Positions 29,462-38,117 of a stretch of 64,000 bases of DNA are shown here, piece after piece. The position numbers and the translations under genes are program-made. Within the stretch, counting starts at the first letter, position 1. Each line of letters starts with the position of its first letter. Source of the DNA: Bradyrhizobium sp. CCBAU 53340 (GTDB taxonomy: Bacteria > Pseudomonadota > Alphaproteobacteria > Rhizobiales > Xanthobacteraceae); contig NZ_CP030056.1 of NCBI RefSeq assembly GCF_015291645.1, positions 248,001 to 312,000 of the forward strand, read 5' to 3'. The notes beneath the pieces were generated by a model that was not told the origin of the DNA, searched no databases, and saw only the letters and a list, made by a program, of their open reading frames with translations.

Positions 29462-30770
29462 GATCGCCCGGCGCGCCTTCATGTTTAAGGTGCCTCTGGC
29501 GGATCCGGTGCGTGATGATCCAAATTAGACCGACGGCAAATGGTACGAACAATGCTGTCGCGAGTGACGGCTCGACATGCAAGCCGCCGTCATGTGCGCC
29601 CTTAGCGAGGTAGCCGAACAGGCTGACGACGTAATAGCCGATCGCCGCCACGGAGAGGCCTTCGACGGTGCTCTGCAGGCGCAATTGCAGCTTGGTGCGC
29701 TCGTTCATTGAGCGCAGCAGGTCACGATTCTGCTCCTCCAGTTCCACGTCCACCCGCGTGCGCAGGAGATCGGCGGCGCGCGCTAGCTTGATCGATAAGT
29801 TGGCCTGGCGGTCCTCCATCGCGGCGCAGGTGCGCATCGCCGGCGCCATCCGCCGGGCAAGGAAGGACGACCAGGTCGGTCGCCCTCCGATCTCGCTTCC
29901 TTCGATCACGCCAAGGCGGGCCTGCACGATGTCGTAATAAGCCCGGCTCGCGCCGAAGCGGAACAGGCTACCCGCTGCGCCGCGCTCCAATGAGGCGGCC
30001 AATGCGGTCAGCTCCGTGAGGAGGTGATTGTTGAGCTTGAGGTCCTCGGCGCCCTGCATCTCCTGGAGCACTTCGACCAGCCGCCGCCCAATGTGATCGA
30101 CCGAGGGCGCGAGCTCGAGCGCGGCCGGCAGGCCGAGCAGCGCCAGCGTGCGATAGGTCTCGATCTCCAGCACGCGCTGCACAAGAGCGCCAAGCCGGCC
30201 CGGCGACAGGCCGTCGTTGCAGATGAGAATGCGGACAAAGCCCTGCGCATCCGCACGAAAGTCGGAAGCGACGACCGCAGGGCCGCTGCGGACTGTCGCC
30301 ATTGCGAGGCTGCTCTTATCAAACAGCTCCTCAGCGCGCGCGACGGCCGCTTCGGTCTGCTCCACCTCGAGCCTCACCGCCACAAGCAGCTGTCCCGTTT
30401 GCGGCAGTGCCCGGATCAATGCGGTAAGTTCGTCACCGATGGGAGCGAACGCCAGCGCGGATGCCTCATTACTCCAGATCCAGGTGAAAGTCGTGAATTC
30501 GGAATGCTGTTCCCAGCGTAGCGAAACTGCTCCGATTGACACCTGGTGGTGCTTAGCCGACACCTCGGGTGCCGCCAAGCCCTGCGCGGTGCAAAAGCCT
30601 ACAAAGGCCTGCCGGTCGGCGGCCGCCGCTTCTCCCTGGCCCAAAAAAGCAAATCGCAGCACTGCGAGAGGCGCGGAGAGCCGCGTGAACGGACGCGCAT
30701 GCACCTCACCCAACACTGCACCGCGTTGCGGGTGCAACGCGAATCCGGCCAGATCCAGACCATGCTCCAT
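29454..30770 (-). CDS. DUF3422 family membrane protein
   Basis: A 438-residue protein of the DUF3422 family. It opens with FALHPQRGAVLGEVHARPF, a family hallmark, and has a long soluble region containing WIWSNEASALAFAPIG and RVLEIETYRTLALLGLPAA. A helical stretch (about 330-370) is followed by two C-terminal membrane segments, roughly AAIGYYVVSLFGYLAKGA and LATALFVPFAVGLIWIITHRI. The paired C-terminal helices recall CorA-type architecture. The function is unknown. It lies between a chemoreceptor and hupUV in the same orientation with tight spacing, so a role linked to H2 sensing or the hydrogenase membrane complex is possible but unproven. Confidence 0.8.
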   Translation of the reverse strand: MEHGLDLAGFALHPQRGAVLGEVHARPFTRLSAPLAVLRFAFLGQGEAAAADRQAFVGFCTAQGLAAPEVSAKHHQVSIGAVSLRWEQHSEFTTFTWIWSNEASALAFAPIGDELTALIRALPQTGQLLVAVRLEVEQTEAAVARAEELFDKSSLAMATVRSGPAVVASDFRADAQGFVRILICNDGLSPGRLGALVQRVLEIETYRTLALLGLPAALELAPSVDHIGRRLVEVLQEMQGAEDLKLNNHLLTELTALAASLERGAAGSLFRFGASRAYYDIVQARLGVIEGSEIGGRPTWSSFLARRMAPAMRTCAAMEDRQANLSIKLARAADLLRTRVDVELEEQNRDLLRSMNERTKLQLRLQSTVEGLSVAAIGYYVVSLFGYLAKGAHDGGLHVEPSLATALFVPFAVGLIWIITHRIRQRHLKHEGAPGDHD

Positions 30771-30887
30771 CGACGATCCCTAGGATACCGGTTTGCCCAC
30801 GCGAGGGTGCCGGCTTGTCCGTTGACTAGCGCAGGTCTCTGGCACTTGCGCAATGGTAGTCGCAGGCGTCTCGCATTGCGAGCCAGA

Positions 30888-32891
30888 CTACGCCGCGACG
30901 ACGTTGGCCATGAAACGGTCAAGCTCCGCGCGCAGGCGGTGGCTCGCCTCGGTTAGTCCGCGCGCTGATTGCAGCACGGCGGAAGCCGCCGAGCCGGTCT
31001 CGCTTGCTTCGCGATTGACCTGCTCGAGATTGGATGACACCTGCGCGGTGCCAGAGGCCGCCTGCTGCGCGCTCTGTGCGATCGCCTGTGTCGTCGCGGT
31101 CTGCTGGTCGACGGCGGACGCGATCGAACCCGAGATGGCGGAGATATCGCCAATGATGCCGGCGATCGACTTGATCGCGGCAATCGAATCTCCGGTCGCT
31201 TGCTGCATACCTTCGACGTGAGAGCCGATCTCCTCCGTCGCACGGGCGGTTTGGCTTGCAAGCGACTTCACCTCGGCTGCGACGACGGCAAAGCCGCGGC
31301 CCGCCTCTCCGGCGCGGGCTGCCTCAATGGTGGCATTGAGCGCGAGCAGATTGGTCTGCTCTGCGACCGCTGTAATCAGCTTCACGACATCACCAATCCG
31401 GTGCGAGGCTTGCGCGAGCGTCGCGATGCGGGCGTCCGTGCTCTTGGCCTGGGCTACCGCATTACCGGAGATCGCATTCGAGTTGCGGACCTGGGTGCGA
31501 ATATCATTGATCGACAGCGACAGCTCCTCGGCCGCCGAGGCGACCAAACCAATGCTGCTCGACGATTCTCGCGCGGCGCCGACCACCGCGTTGGTCAGGC
31601 CCCCTGTCGCCTCCGCATTGCGTGACAGCGTTGATGCTGCTGCTTCGAGTTGCTGAGCAGAACCCGAAATGCCGTTGACGATGTCACCCACCGCGGCCTC
31701 AAAGCCGCCAGCGAATTTAGCGAGCTCAGCGCGCCGCAGCTCGGCCGCCGACCTGTTACGCTCTTCGATCTCCGCAGCTTCGCGTTCGGCGCGCTCAATG
31801 GCTTGCCGCTTGAAGCTCTCGACCGCGCCAGCCATCTTGCCGACCTCGTCGTGCCGACCGAGCCCCGGCAGCACGATCTCATAGCGGCCGTTTGCCAGCT
31901 CGATCATCGAGCTGCACATCGCGATGACAGGTTTTGCGATACCGCGTCCGATCGCAAAGGAGAGCACGAGGCCAATTGCAATCGAGGCGAGCGCAAGGGC
32001 AACCACTACCGATTGACCGTGGATGATTTGCACCGCGGTCTTTTTCTCGGCATCAGCCTGCTCCGCCAAAGCCACTCGCTTCAGAGAGGCGGCCGCCCCG
32101 GATAGTCCGTGACGCAGCTTCCACATGTCCGCCATCAAACGATCGATCTCTTGGCCTGCGGCCTCCACTCGGGCGAACCCATCTCGGTAAGACGCGACGA
32201 GCTCGTCGAGCGCCTGTCCGCCGACGTCCGGCGAGCGACGCTCTCGCACGATCGCACCTTTAAACCCTTCTATTCTCTGTAAGACGTCCCTCGCGAGGAC
32301 TTCATCGTGGAGCTTCAATTCTGTCGTTACGAGGCGATCGATCGTATCGAAACGCTCAATGATATTTTCTGCTTGAGCGCCCGGCGCCTTCACCTGATCG
32401 AGCGCGGTCCGGATGACGTGCGCCTGTCCGCCCATCGTGGCTGCCGAGCGATCGATCCCGGCGCGCAGCGCCAACACTTTGTTGAAGGAATCGGTATAGG
32501 CGCGGTAGGCTTCGAACAGTTCCTTTATCGACTGCTGCCAGCTGAGAGTTGCAGTCTCGGTTTTGGCTGCCGTGATCGTTCGCTCGAGCAAGCGTCGCGC
32601 CTCTTCCGCGGCAGCTTCCGCCTCCTTTATGCCCGTCAGGGCGTAATAGCGCGCGTTGCTCTGGTATGCCGAGAGCGAGCTGTCGATTTCGCGCGCATAA
32701 TCCGATTCCGACATGCTGATACGATAAACGTCGAAGCCGTCGAGGATCGCCTCATAGCCAAACCAGGCGCCCGCCATGGTGCCCGCCGACAGCAGCAGAA
32801 CGATAGCAAATCCCATCATGATTTTCAGGCGAATTGACAGGTTGGCGATGACTGGCTCGCTTTTCGGCAAGCTCATGGCCGCTGCATTCAT
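30888..32891 (-). CDS. Methyl-accepting chemotaxis protein
   Basis: A chemoreceptor of about 667 residues from an ATG at 32891 ([12 protein letters not shown]); an open frame extends 36 codons further up. An N-terminal membrane helix ([20 protein letters not shown]) is followed by a large helical sensor region. A second membrane helix ([21 protein letters not shown]) leads to a HAMP domain and the signalling domain, with the conserved hairpin tip [29 protein letters not shown]. No CheA/CheW genes are nearby. It is the first gene of a possible MCP-DUF3422-hupUV transcription unit and diverges from the second cytochrome b. Confidence 0.9.
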   Translation of the reverse strand: MNAAAMSLPKSEPVIANLSIRLKIMMGFAIVLLLSAGTMAGAWFGYEAILDGFDVYRISMSESDYAREIDSSLSAYQSNARYYALTGIKEAEAAAEEARRLLERTITAAKTETATLSWQQSIKELFEAYRAYTDSFNKVLALRAGIDRSAATMGGQAHVIRTALDQVKAPGAQAENIIERFDTIDRLVTTELKLHDEVLARDVLQRIEGFKGAIVRERRSPDVGGQALDELVASYRDGFARVEAAGQEIDRLMADMWKLRHGLSGAAASLKRVALAEQADAEKKTAVQIIHGQSVVVALALASIAIGLVLSFAIGRGIAKPVIAMCSSMIELANGRYEIVLPGLGRHDEVGKMAGAVESFKRQAIERAEREAAEIEERNRSAAELRRAELAKFAGGFEAAVGDIVNGISGSAQQLEAAASTLSRNAEATGGLTNAVVGAARESSSSIGLVASAAEELSLSINDIRTQVRNSNAISGNAVAQAKSTDARIATLAQASHRIGDVVKLITAVAEQTNLLALNATIEAARAGEAGRGFAVVAAEVKSLASQTARATEEIGSHVEGMQQATGDSIAAIKSIAGIIGDISAISGSIASAVDQQTATTQAIAQSAQQAASGTAQVSSNLEQVNREASETGSAASAVLQSARGLTEASHRLRAELDRFMANVVAA

Positions 32892-33341
32892 CCGGCCCTG
32901 TGTCTGGAAGACGCCTGCCCGGCGCGATGCGCCGCCGCGCCGAATGAAGCTCAAATCCATATCGCAAATACCCGGTTCGCTGGAGCTGGAAATGAGCAAA
33001 CGATGTGCCGTCTCTCCTAATCATCGGTAAATTGCAGCGAGCTGCCGCGCAGCAAGTGTCGTGCGCCGGGTAAGGAAGCTCGCTGCTCATGCAGGGAAAA
33101 AGACCGCGAACCCACGTGGATGCAGCGGAAAATAGCAAAGAGGTTCAATAAAGATATGAAAGCAGGATTTCCACCTGCGGTTAAAGCGGGTTTCCAATTC
33201 TTCGTTGCGTAGGGCCGCTGAAGCGTGAAGAAAAAAATTGCAGGGCGGTGATTTCGCGCCGGCATGCGCGCGATATTCTCGATGGCATGCGCTGATTCGT
33301 TTGTTCGCTGCGTCGAATCACTCTCAATGCAGGAGCATGCG
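32892..33341. other. Divergent intergenic region between chemoreceptor and second cytochrome b
   Basis: About 450 bases between two divergent starts, with an A-rich patch near 33225-33242. It must hold the promoters of both genes. No convincing -24/-12 element, FNR/FixK box (TTGAT-N4-ATCAA) or terminator was found on reading both strands. Confidence 0.5.
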
Positions 33342-34067
33342 ATGACGAAAATCTCGGAGATTCCGGGTACGCTGGACGCCGTCGGCGCCGTCGGCACGGA
33401 TCGCCAATCAATCTATGTCTATGAGGCACCGGTACGGATCTGGCACTGGTTAAATGCGCTAACGATCTCTCTTCTGGCCGTTACCGGTTATCTAATCGCC
33501 TCGCCGCTTCCCTCGATGCCTGGTGAAGCTAGCAATTGGTACACGATGGGCTACATCCGATTTGTTCACTTCGCGTCGGGACAGGTGCTCGCCTTCGCGT
33601 TCCTTTATCGCGTCTACTGGGCGTTCGTCGGCAACCAGTATGCCCGCCAGTTGTTCGCGTTTCCGATCTACAACCGGATCTGGCGCTGGGGCCTTTTGTA
33701 CGAGCTGCGATGGTACCTGTTCCTAGTGCGCTACCCGAAAAAATACGTCGGCCACAATCCTTTGGCCAATACTGCGATGTTCTTGTTCGTGATTGTGATG
33801 ATCCTGATGATGCTGACCGGATTTGCACTTTACGCTGAGGGCGAAGGTCGCGACAGCTTATGGTATGCGCTGTTCGGCTGGTGGTTCTCGATCTTCCCAA
33901 ACAGTCAAGACGTGCATACAGTGCACCATCTCGGCCTCTGGTTCATTGTGACTTTCGTCATCCTGCATGTATATGCTGCCGTGCGCGAGGACATCGTGTC
34001 GCGTCAGAGCATGCTATCGGCCATTATTACCGGCGAACGGACGTTTCGCGACTCGCGACCTGACTGA
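33342..34067 (+). CDS. Second HupC-like b-type cytochrome
   Basis: A 241-residue paralogue of HupC. It keeps the same pattern: SIYVYEAPVRIWHWLNALTISLLAVTGYLIASPLP, YIRFVHFASGQVLAFAFLYRVYWAF, YVGHNPLANTAMF, and HHLGLWFIVTFVILHVYAAVREDIVSRQSM. All the His heme ligands are retained. AGGAG lies 6 nt before the ATG at 33342, which is preferred to the ATG at 33264. It stands alone on the plus strand with no hydrogenase subunits beside it, so its electron-donor partner is unclear. It could be an alternative anchor for HupSL or serve another dehydrogenase. Confidence 0.9.
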   Translation: MTKISEIPGTLDAVGAVGTDRQSIYVYEAPVRIWHWLNALTISLLAVTGYLIASPLPSMPGEASNWYTMGYIRFVHFASGQVLAFAFLYRVYWAFVGNQYARQLFAFPIYNRIWRWGLLYELRWYLFLVRYPKKYVGHNPLANTAMFLFVIVMILMMLTGFALYAEGEGRDSLWYALFGWWFSIFPNSQDVHTVHHLGLWFIVTFVILHVYAAVREDIVSRQSMLSAIITGERTFRDSRPD

Positions 34068-34069
34068 TA

Positions 34070-36448
34070 TCAGAATGTGCCCGCTAGGGTCACTCGGACG
34101 GTCAAGGGTTCGACCGGGTGAAGCACATAGTCCATCACACCAATGGCACAGACTGGCGCAGGGGCGGCATTGGCGGCACAGAGATTGTAAAGTTTGTCCG
34201 TCTTCAGCAGGGAGCCATAGGCATAGGTGATCTGGTTCGCCTTGCTGTTGAGGAGGTTGAGCAAATCGAGCTGGAGGCGCCAGCCCTTGTCGGTGCGGTA
34301 GCCGATCCGCGCGTTGAAGATGCCGGTAGGTTGCGATCGGAAGGCGTTGTCTTCCGTCAGCGGACTGGAGGCGAGATAGCGCCAACGCAGGGCGCCGAAC
34401 CAGCCCGTCTTCGCGCCGAGCGAGATGCCGGCGGACGCCATCATGGTCGGTGCGTTAGGGATATAGTTGCCGGGCGCGTTGCCGATCTGCGCGGCGGGAT
34501 AGCCGGCGAGTGAGGCATAAACCTCCGCCTGGTCGCTGTCGTAACCGCGAAAGCGCGCATGGGTCATCGCGAGATCGGCGTCGACGTCAATCCAAGACCG
34601 TGGGCGGTAATGGTTGGTCCATTCGAATCCATAGCGGCGGCTCGCGCGCGCCGTCGTGGTATCGCCGGCATCGCCTGAGAACAGGATCTCGGAATCCTGG
34701 TCGAGGACGAAGAGGCTGAGCGAGGTGTCGAGATCCGGGACGATCCTCGAACGCACGCCGACCTCCGCGCCCCTGGTGCGGACCAGCAGCGGCGAGCGCG
34801 GCAGCTTTGTCCCGGGATCGCTCGGATCTTCCGTCGTCGTCGCACCCCGCGCGTCGTTCGAGTGCATGCCATAGCCGGCGCCGAAAAAGAACTCGGTCTT
34901 GTTAAAGGGACCGACCACGATGCGAAGCTTGGGACTTCCGATCGTAGCGTTGGCATGGCCTGAGTTGTTCGCATCGAACAGCGACGTCACGTCGGCCGCG
35001 TAATAGTCCCCGCGCCAACCGACCGTGGTCCTCAGCCAGTCCGAAAAGTGCAACGTACTCTCGGCGTAAGCGCCGATGCTGCCTTCCCCGACCTTATCGC
35101 TGCGTACGTTGGACAGGAAACTGCGCCGGTGGGTGTCGGTGAGCGCGAGATCGATGGCGTCGTAACGGGACTGCAGGCCGAAGGTCGTCTGCATCGGCAG
35201 CCCAGCGAATGAGCCATCCATCGTCCGTGCGATGTTAGCGCCGGCCATTAGGCGGCCGTCGTGCTGGTGAAATTGGTCGCCGACAACGGGATTGGCCAGG
35301 AAATAAGTGAAGTTATTGTAGAGATCGAGCTCGCTCTTGACGACATAAGCGTTCGCCTTCCAGGCCCCGGAATTATCGCTCTGCGCCACGCGCGCCGACA
35401 GGGCAAAACGGTTTGCGTTGCCGCCGTCAGTCGGGTCTTCAGATCCAAACCGATCCATCAATCCGTCCGTCATGGCGCGCTGCGGCACCTGATCGGTCGA
35501 ATTCCATCTGTTGGCGTAAGCCATGCCCGTGACCGACACGCCGTCGGTGGCCGTGCCCTGACTGTAGCGCAAGAGCCCATTGAGCTTGCGGAGGTTGTCC
35601 GGGTTGTCCCAGGGGCCGTTGTAGGTCCCAGCCTCGCCGGCGAGGAGCAATGTCCCATCGCCGAGCCTCGTCGAATCCATGCCGAGGAAGCGGCGATATC
35701 CAAAGCTGCCGGCGGTCATCTGCGCTAGCCCCTTCACCGTGCGGTCGATCAGGCCGATATGCACGGCGCCGGCCGAGGAGAAGTCGCCTTCATCGGCGAA
35801 GTAAGGCCCCTTCTTTACCTCCATGGCGGCGATCGCTTCAGGAATCAGCCAATTGAGGTCGGCATAGCCCTGGCCGTGGGCGTGAGTGCGCATGTTGGCA
35901 GGCACATCATCAACATAGATCGCGAGATCCGTGCCATGATCGAGATTATAGCCGCGCAAGAAGTACTGGTTCGCTTTGCCCTCGCCGGAATGCTGCGTCA
36001 CAATGAGCCCCGGTACAGCTTCGAGCACTTCGCCCGGGCGCATCACGGGCCGCGCGTTGACGTCTTCGCCTGATACTGTGATCTGGCTTGCCATGCTCGA
36101 CGCGGGAGCCAAGGCCGCGCTGCTCTTGGCCGATACCGCTGAGGCTTGCCCGCCCAGCTGGCTACTGGACCCTATGCCGAGCGCTCGATCCGAGCGTGGC
36201 GTTGGAGCTCTTCGCGGTCGCCGTGGGATCTCCTCACGAGTGACTATGACTGCAGGCAAGGTGTAGCTAGTCTGGATATTGTCTCCAGAGCTAGGTTCAG
36301 CGTCGATCATGAGGGCGCAGATGCTTAGTGCTGCAATGCTCGTCCAGCGGGCAAAGACGGCAGGCTTCGAGCGGCTCGACAGCATCGCTGCAGCCGCTAA
36401 GTCGCGCGTGATGTCGGCAAGGCGGTTCGAGTGGTCTTTCCCTTCCAT
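34070..36448 (-). CDS. TonB-dependent outer-membrane receptor, probably for nickel
   Basis: A 792-residue receptor whose true start may be the ATG at 36385, after the hupN stop, since the first 21 codons overlap hupN. A hydrophobic export signal lies near residues 35-52. The plug domain has RPGEVLEAVPGLIVTQHSGEGKANQYFLRGYNLDHGTDLAIYVDDVP, and the barrel closes with the aromatic end VRVTLAGTF. It directly follows the nickel permease hupN behind a NikR-type operator, so nickel or a nickel chelate is the likely ligand; this is inferred from context, not from binding residues. Confidence 0.85.
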   Translation of the reverse strand: MEGKDHSNRLADITRDLAAAAMLSSRSKPAVFARWTSIAALSICALMIDAEPSSGDNIQTSYTLPAVIVTREEIPRRPRRAPTPRSDRALGIGSSSQLGGQASAVSAKSSAALAPASSMASQITVSGEDVNARPVMRPGEVLEAVPGLIVTQHSGEGKANQYFLRGYNLDHGTDLAIYVDDVPANMRTHAHGQGYADLNWLIPEAIAAMEVKKGPYFADEGDFSSAGAVHIGLIDRTVKGLAQMTAGSFGYRRFLGMDSTRLGDGTLLLAGEAGTYNGPWDNPDNLRKLNGLLRYSQGTATDGVSVTGMAYANRWNSTDQVPQRAMTDGLMDRFGSEDPTDGGNANRFALSARVAQSDNSGAWKANAYVVKSELDLYNNFTYFLANPVVGDQFHQHDGRLMAGANIARTMDGSFAGLPMQTTFGLQSRYDAIDLALTDTHRRSFLSNVRSDKVGEGSIGAYAESTLHFSDWLRTTVGWRGDYYAADVTSLFDANNSGHANATIGSPKLRIVVGPFNKTEFFFGAGYGMHSNDARGATTTEDPSDPGTKLPRSPLLVRTRGAEVGVRSRIVPDLDTSLSLFVLDQDSEILFSGDAGDTTTARASRRYGFEWTNHYRPRSWIDVDADLAMTHARFRGYDSDQAEVYASLAGYPAAQIGNAPGNYIPNAPTMMASAGISLGAKTGWFGALRWRYLASSPLTEDNAFRSQPTGIFNARIGYRTDKGWRLQLDLLNLLNSKANQITYAYGSLLKTDKLYNLCAANAAPAPVCAIGVMDYVLHPVEPLTVRVTLAGTF

Positions 36449-37464
36449 GCAACGCGATACAGCAGGAGAGATGCTAGCCAGGCGAGAGCGAACAATGACA
36501 TCACGCCGAAGCCTAAGATGGCTTGTGATCCCTTGAGGCGATCGACGAGGCTCGAAAGGGCACCCGTGAGCTCAAGCTGATCGCTGATCAGGCCAAGCGT
36601 TTCCACGCTGCCGATGAACAGCGCAATCGCGACTGAGGCACCTGTGATTGTCAGATTGTACCAAAGCTTTCGGGCCGGATCGACGAAAGCCCAGCGATAA
36701 GCGCTGGCCATAAATGCTGAATCCAAGGTATCAACCAGGGACATTCCGGCAGCGAAAAGTGCAGGAAAGACTATGGCCTGCCAGAGCGACAGGCCGCGCG
36801 CAGTCTCAGAGGCAGAGAGGGAGAGCAGGCCAATTTCGGTCGCCGTGTCGAAACTTAATCCGAACAGGAATCCGAGCGGATACATGTGCCAGCTTTGCGT
36901 CACAATTCGGAAGATCGGGCCGAGCAAATGCGAAAGAAGACCGCTTCCGGCTAGGGGCGCATCGAGTAATTGTGCACCGTAGACGCCGCTGGCCTGCGCT
37001 GCACGCATTGTGCGCCACAAGTTTGCGAAGATCGCAAAGTTGACGGCGGCCACGCCGAGCAGGAAGACGGCTGAAACCGAGGTTCCGAGAAGGCCGCCCA
37101 AGTTTTTGAGCAAACCCTCTCCGCCGAGGGTCATGACGCCGGCGGCAAGCAGGATCATTGAAGCGAGAACGATCGTGGAATGGCCGAGCGCAAAGTAGAG
37201 ACCTGCAGTTTCGGAGGCGCGGCCGGCATGCATCAGCTTCCGCACGACATTGTCGATTGCCGCAATATGATCGGCATCCACGGCATGGCGCAGACCGAAC
37301 ACCCAAGCGAGCAGCGCGGTTGCCATTACCGACGGCTGACCGGCGAACAGCGCAACGGCCCAGCCCCAGGCTGCAATGTTGGTCAGCGTCAGCCCTGCCA
37401 GCAACAAGACAGTTCTCAACTTAAGGCCTTTCAAGAGGCCACTTCGTGACGTGACCTGCCCCAT
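36397..37464 (-). CDS. hupN: Nickel permease HupN (NiCoT family)
   Basis: A 355-residue inner-membrane high-affinity nickel transporter of the NiCoT family. The signature HAVDADHIAAIDN lies in the second helix at about residues 60-72. Other conserved blocks are LGHSTIVLASMILL and LGFLFGLSFDTATEIGLL. About eight membrane segments are visible. It supplies nickel for hydrogenase. A perfect NikR-type operator ends 18 nt upstream of the ATG, and a TonB receptor follows in the same operon. The hupO and hupP genes that follow hupN in some bradyrhizobia are not here. Confidence 0.94.
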   Translation of the reverse strand: MGQVTSRSGLLKGLKLRTVLLLAGLTLTNIAAWGWAVALFAGQPSVMATALLAWVFGLRHAVDADHIAAIDNVVRKLMHAGRASETAGLYFALGHSTIVLASMILLAAGVMTLGGEGLLKNLGGLLGTSVSAVFLLGVAAVNFAIFANLWRTMRAAQASGVYGAQLLDAPLAGSGLLSHLLGPIFRIVTQSWHMYPLGFLFGLSFDTATEIGLLSLSASETARGLSLWQAIVFPALFAAGMSLVDTLDSAFMASAYRWAFVDPARKLWYNLTITGASVAIALFIGSVETLGLISDQLELTGALSSLVDRLKGSQAILGFGVMSLFALAWLASLLLYRVAWKGKTTRTALPTSRAT

Positions 37465-37481
37465 GCGGCGCCACTCCCCTG

Positions 37482-37509
37482 GTATGATCTTTTTGTCGAA
37501 CTCTCATAC
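37482..37509 (-). promoter_or_regulatory. NikR-type operator upstream of hupN
   Basis: The inverted repeat GTATGA (37482-37487) and TCATAC (37504-37509) is separated by exactly 16 bases. Matching G and C outer flanks extend each arm to seven bases. This is the architecture of the E. coli nik operator bound by the nickel-responsive repressor NikR. The site lies 18-45 nt upstream of the hupN ATG, where binding would block transcription or initiation. No nikR gene is in the window. Confidence 0.88.
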
Positions 37510-37510
37510 C

Positions 37511-38117
37511 CTGAGCAATATTCAGGCCAAGTAAGACCATGGCGTAAAAGGGCGCCAAGCGATTGCACTTGCAAAAGAATCCCTGTCGATAGCGAGTTAC
37601 GCCTTAAAATAGGCGATGCCGCTCGCAAACTAACTAACCATATTCGGCAAGGTACTTCCCATCCCTGAAGAAACGTATTCGTAGTTCAGCAAAGGCTCGC
37701 AAGGGCGCAACTGGCTTGGCCAATGGTCCGCCGTGCTTTGACCGGATTTTCTTCAGCTTTGAGGCTTGAGCGGGCCGCAGCAGAGACTGCTGACAGGTGA
37801 ATGTGGCTCATCGGTGGTTGCAAAGTTCTCATTTGCCGGCCGCTTCCGCCTCACAGCAGAGTGACGCCAAAAGCAAATACATCGAGAGCTTTTGGGGGGA
37901 AGGCGTGTTTTACCAAGGCGAAATCGCGTTCGTGCCTATCGGGCAGCGCGGCCTGAGCGCGGATGGCCATCCCCAGAAGACACTCATCTGTTCGTTCGAC
38001 AGCCCTCCGACGGTGCGGCAGTCGACGTCCAGCATGGGTAACCGGTCGACGCGCCGAGGCAAAAGCTCCGGGGCCACCTTGGCGGCTTAGGATTGCTCAA
38101 ATGAAGAGGAGGAAGGC
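37511..38117. other. Gap between hupN and the sugar ABC operon
   Basis: About 600 bases between divergent operons. It should contain the hupN promoter near its left end and the promoter of the plus-strand ABC operon near its right end. A strong ribosome site (GAGGAGGAAGGC) precedes the binding-protein ATG. A 97-codon plus-strand open frame at 37797-38090 has no recognisable features and is not called as a gene. Confidence 0.45.

Noticed and set aside
30840..30853. TGGCAC directly followed by TTGCGC on the plus strand, resembling a -24/-12 promoter
   Set aside because: The two blocks are adjacent with no 5-base spacer, so sigma-54 could not use them, and no plus-strand gene follows.
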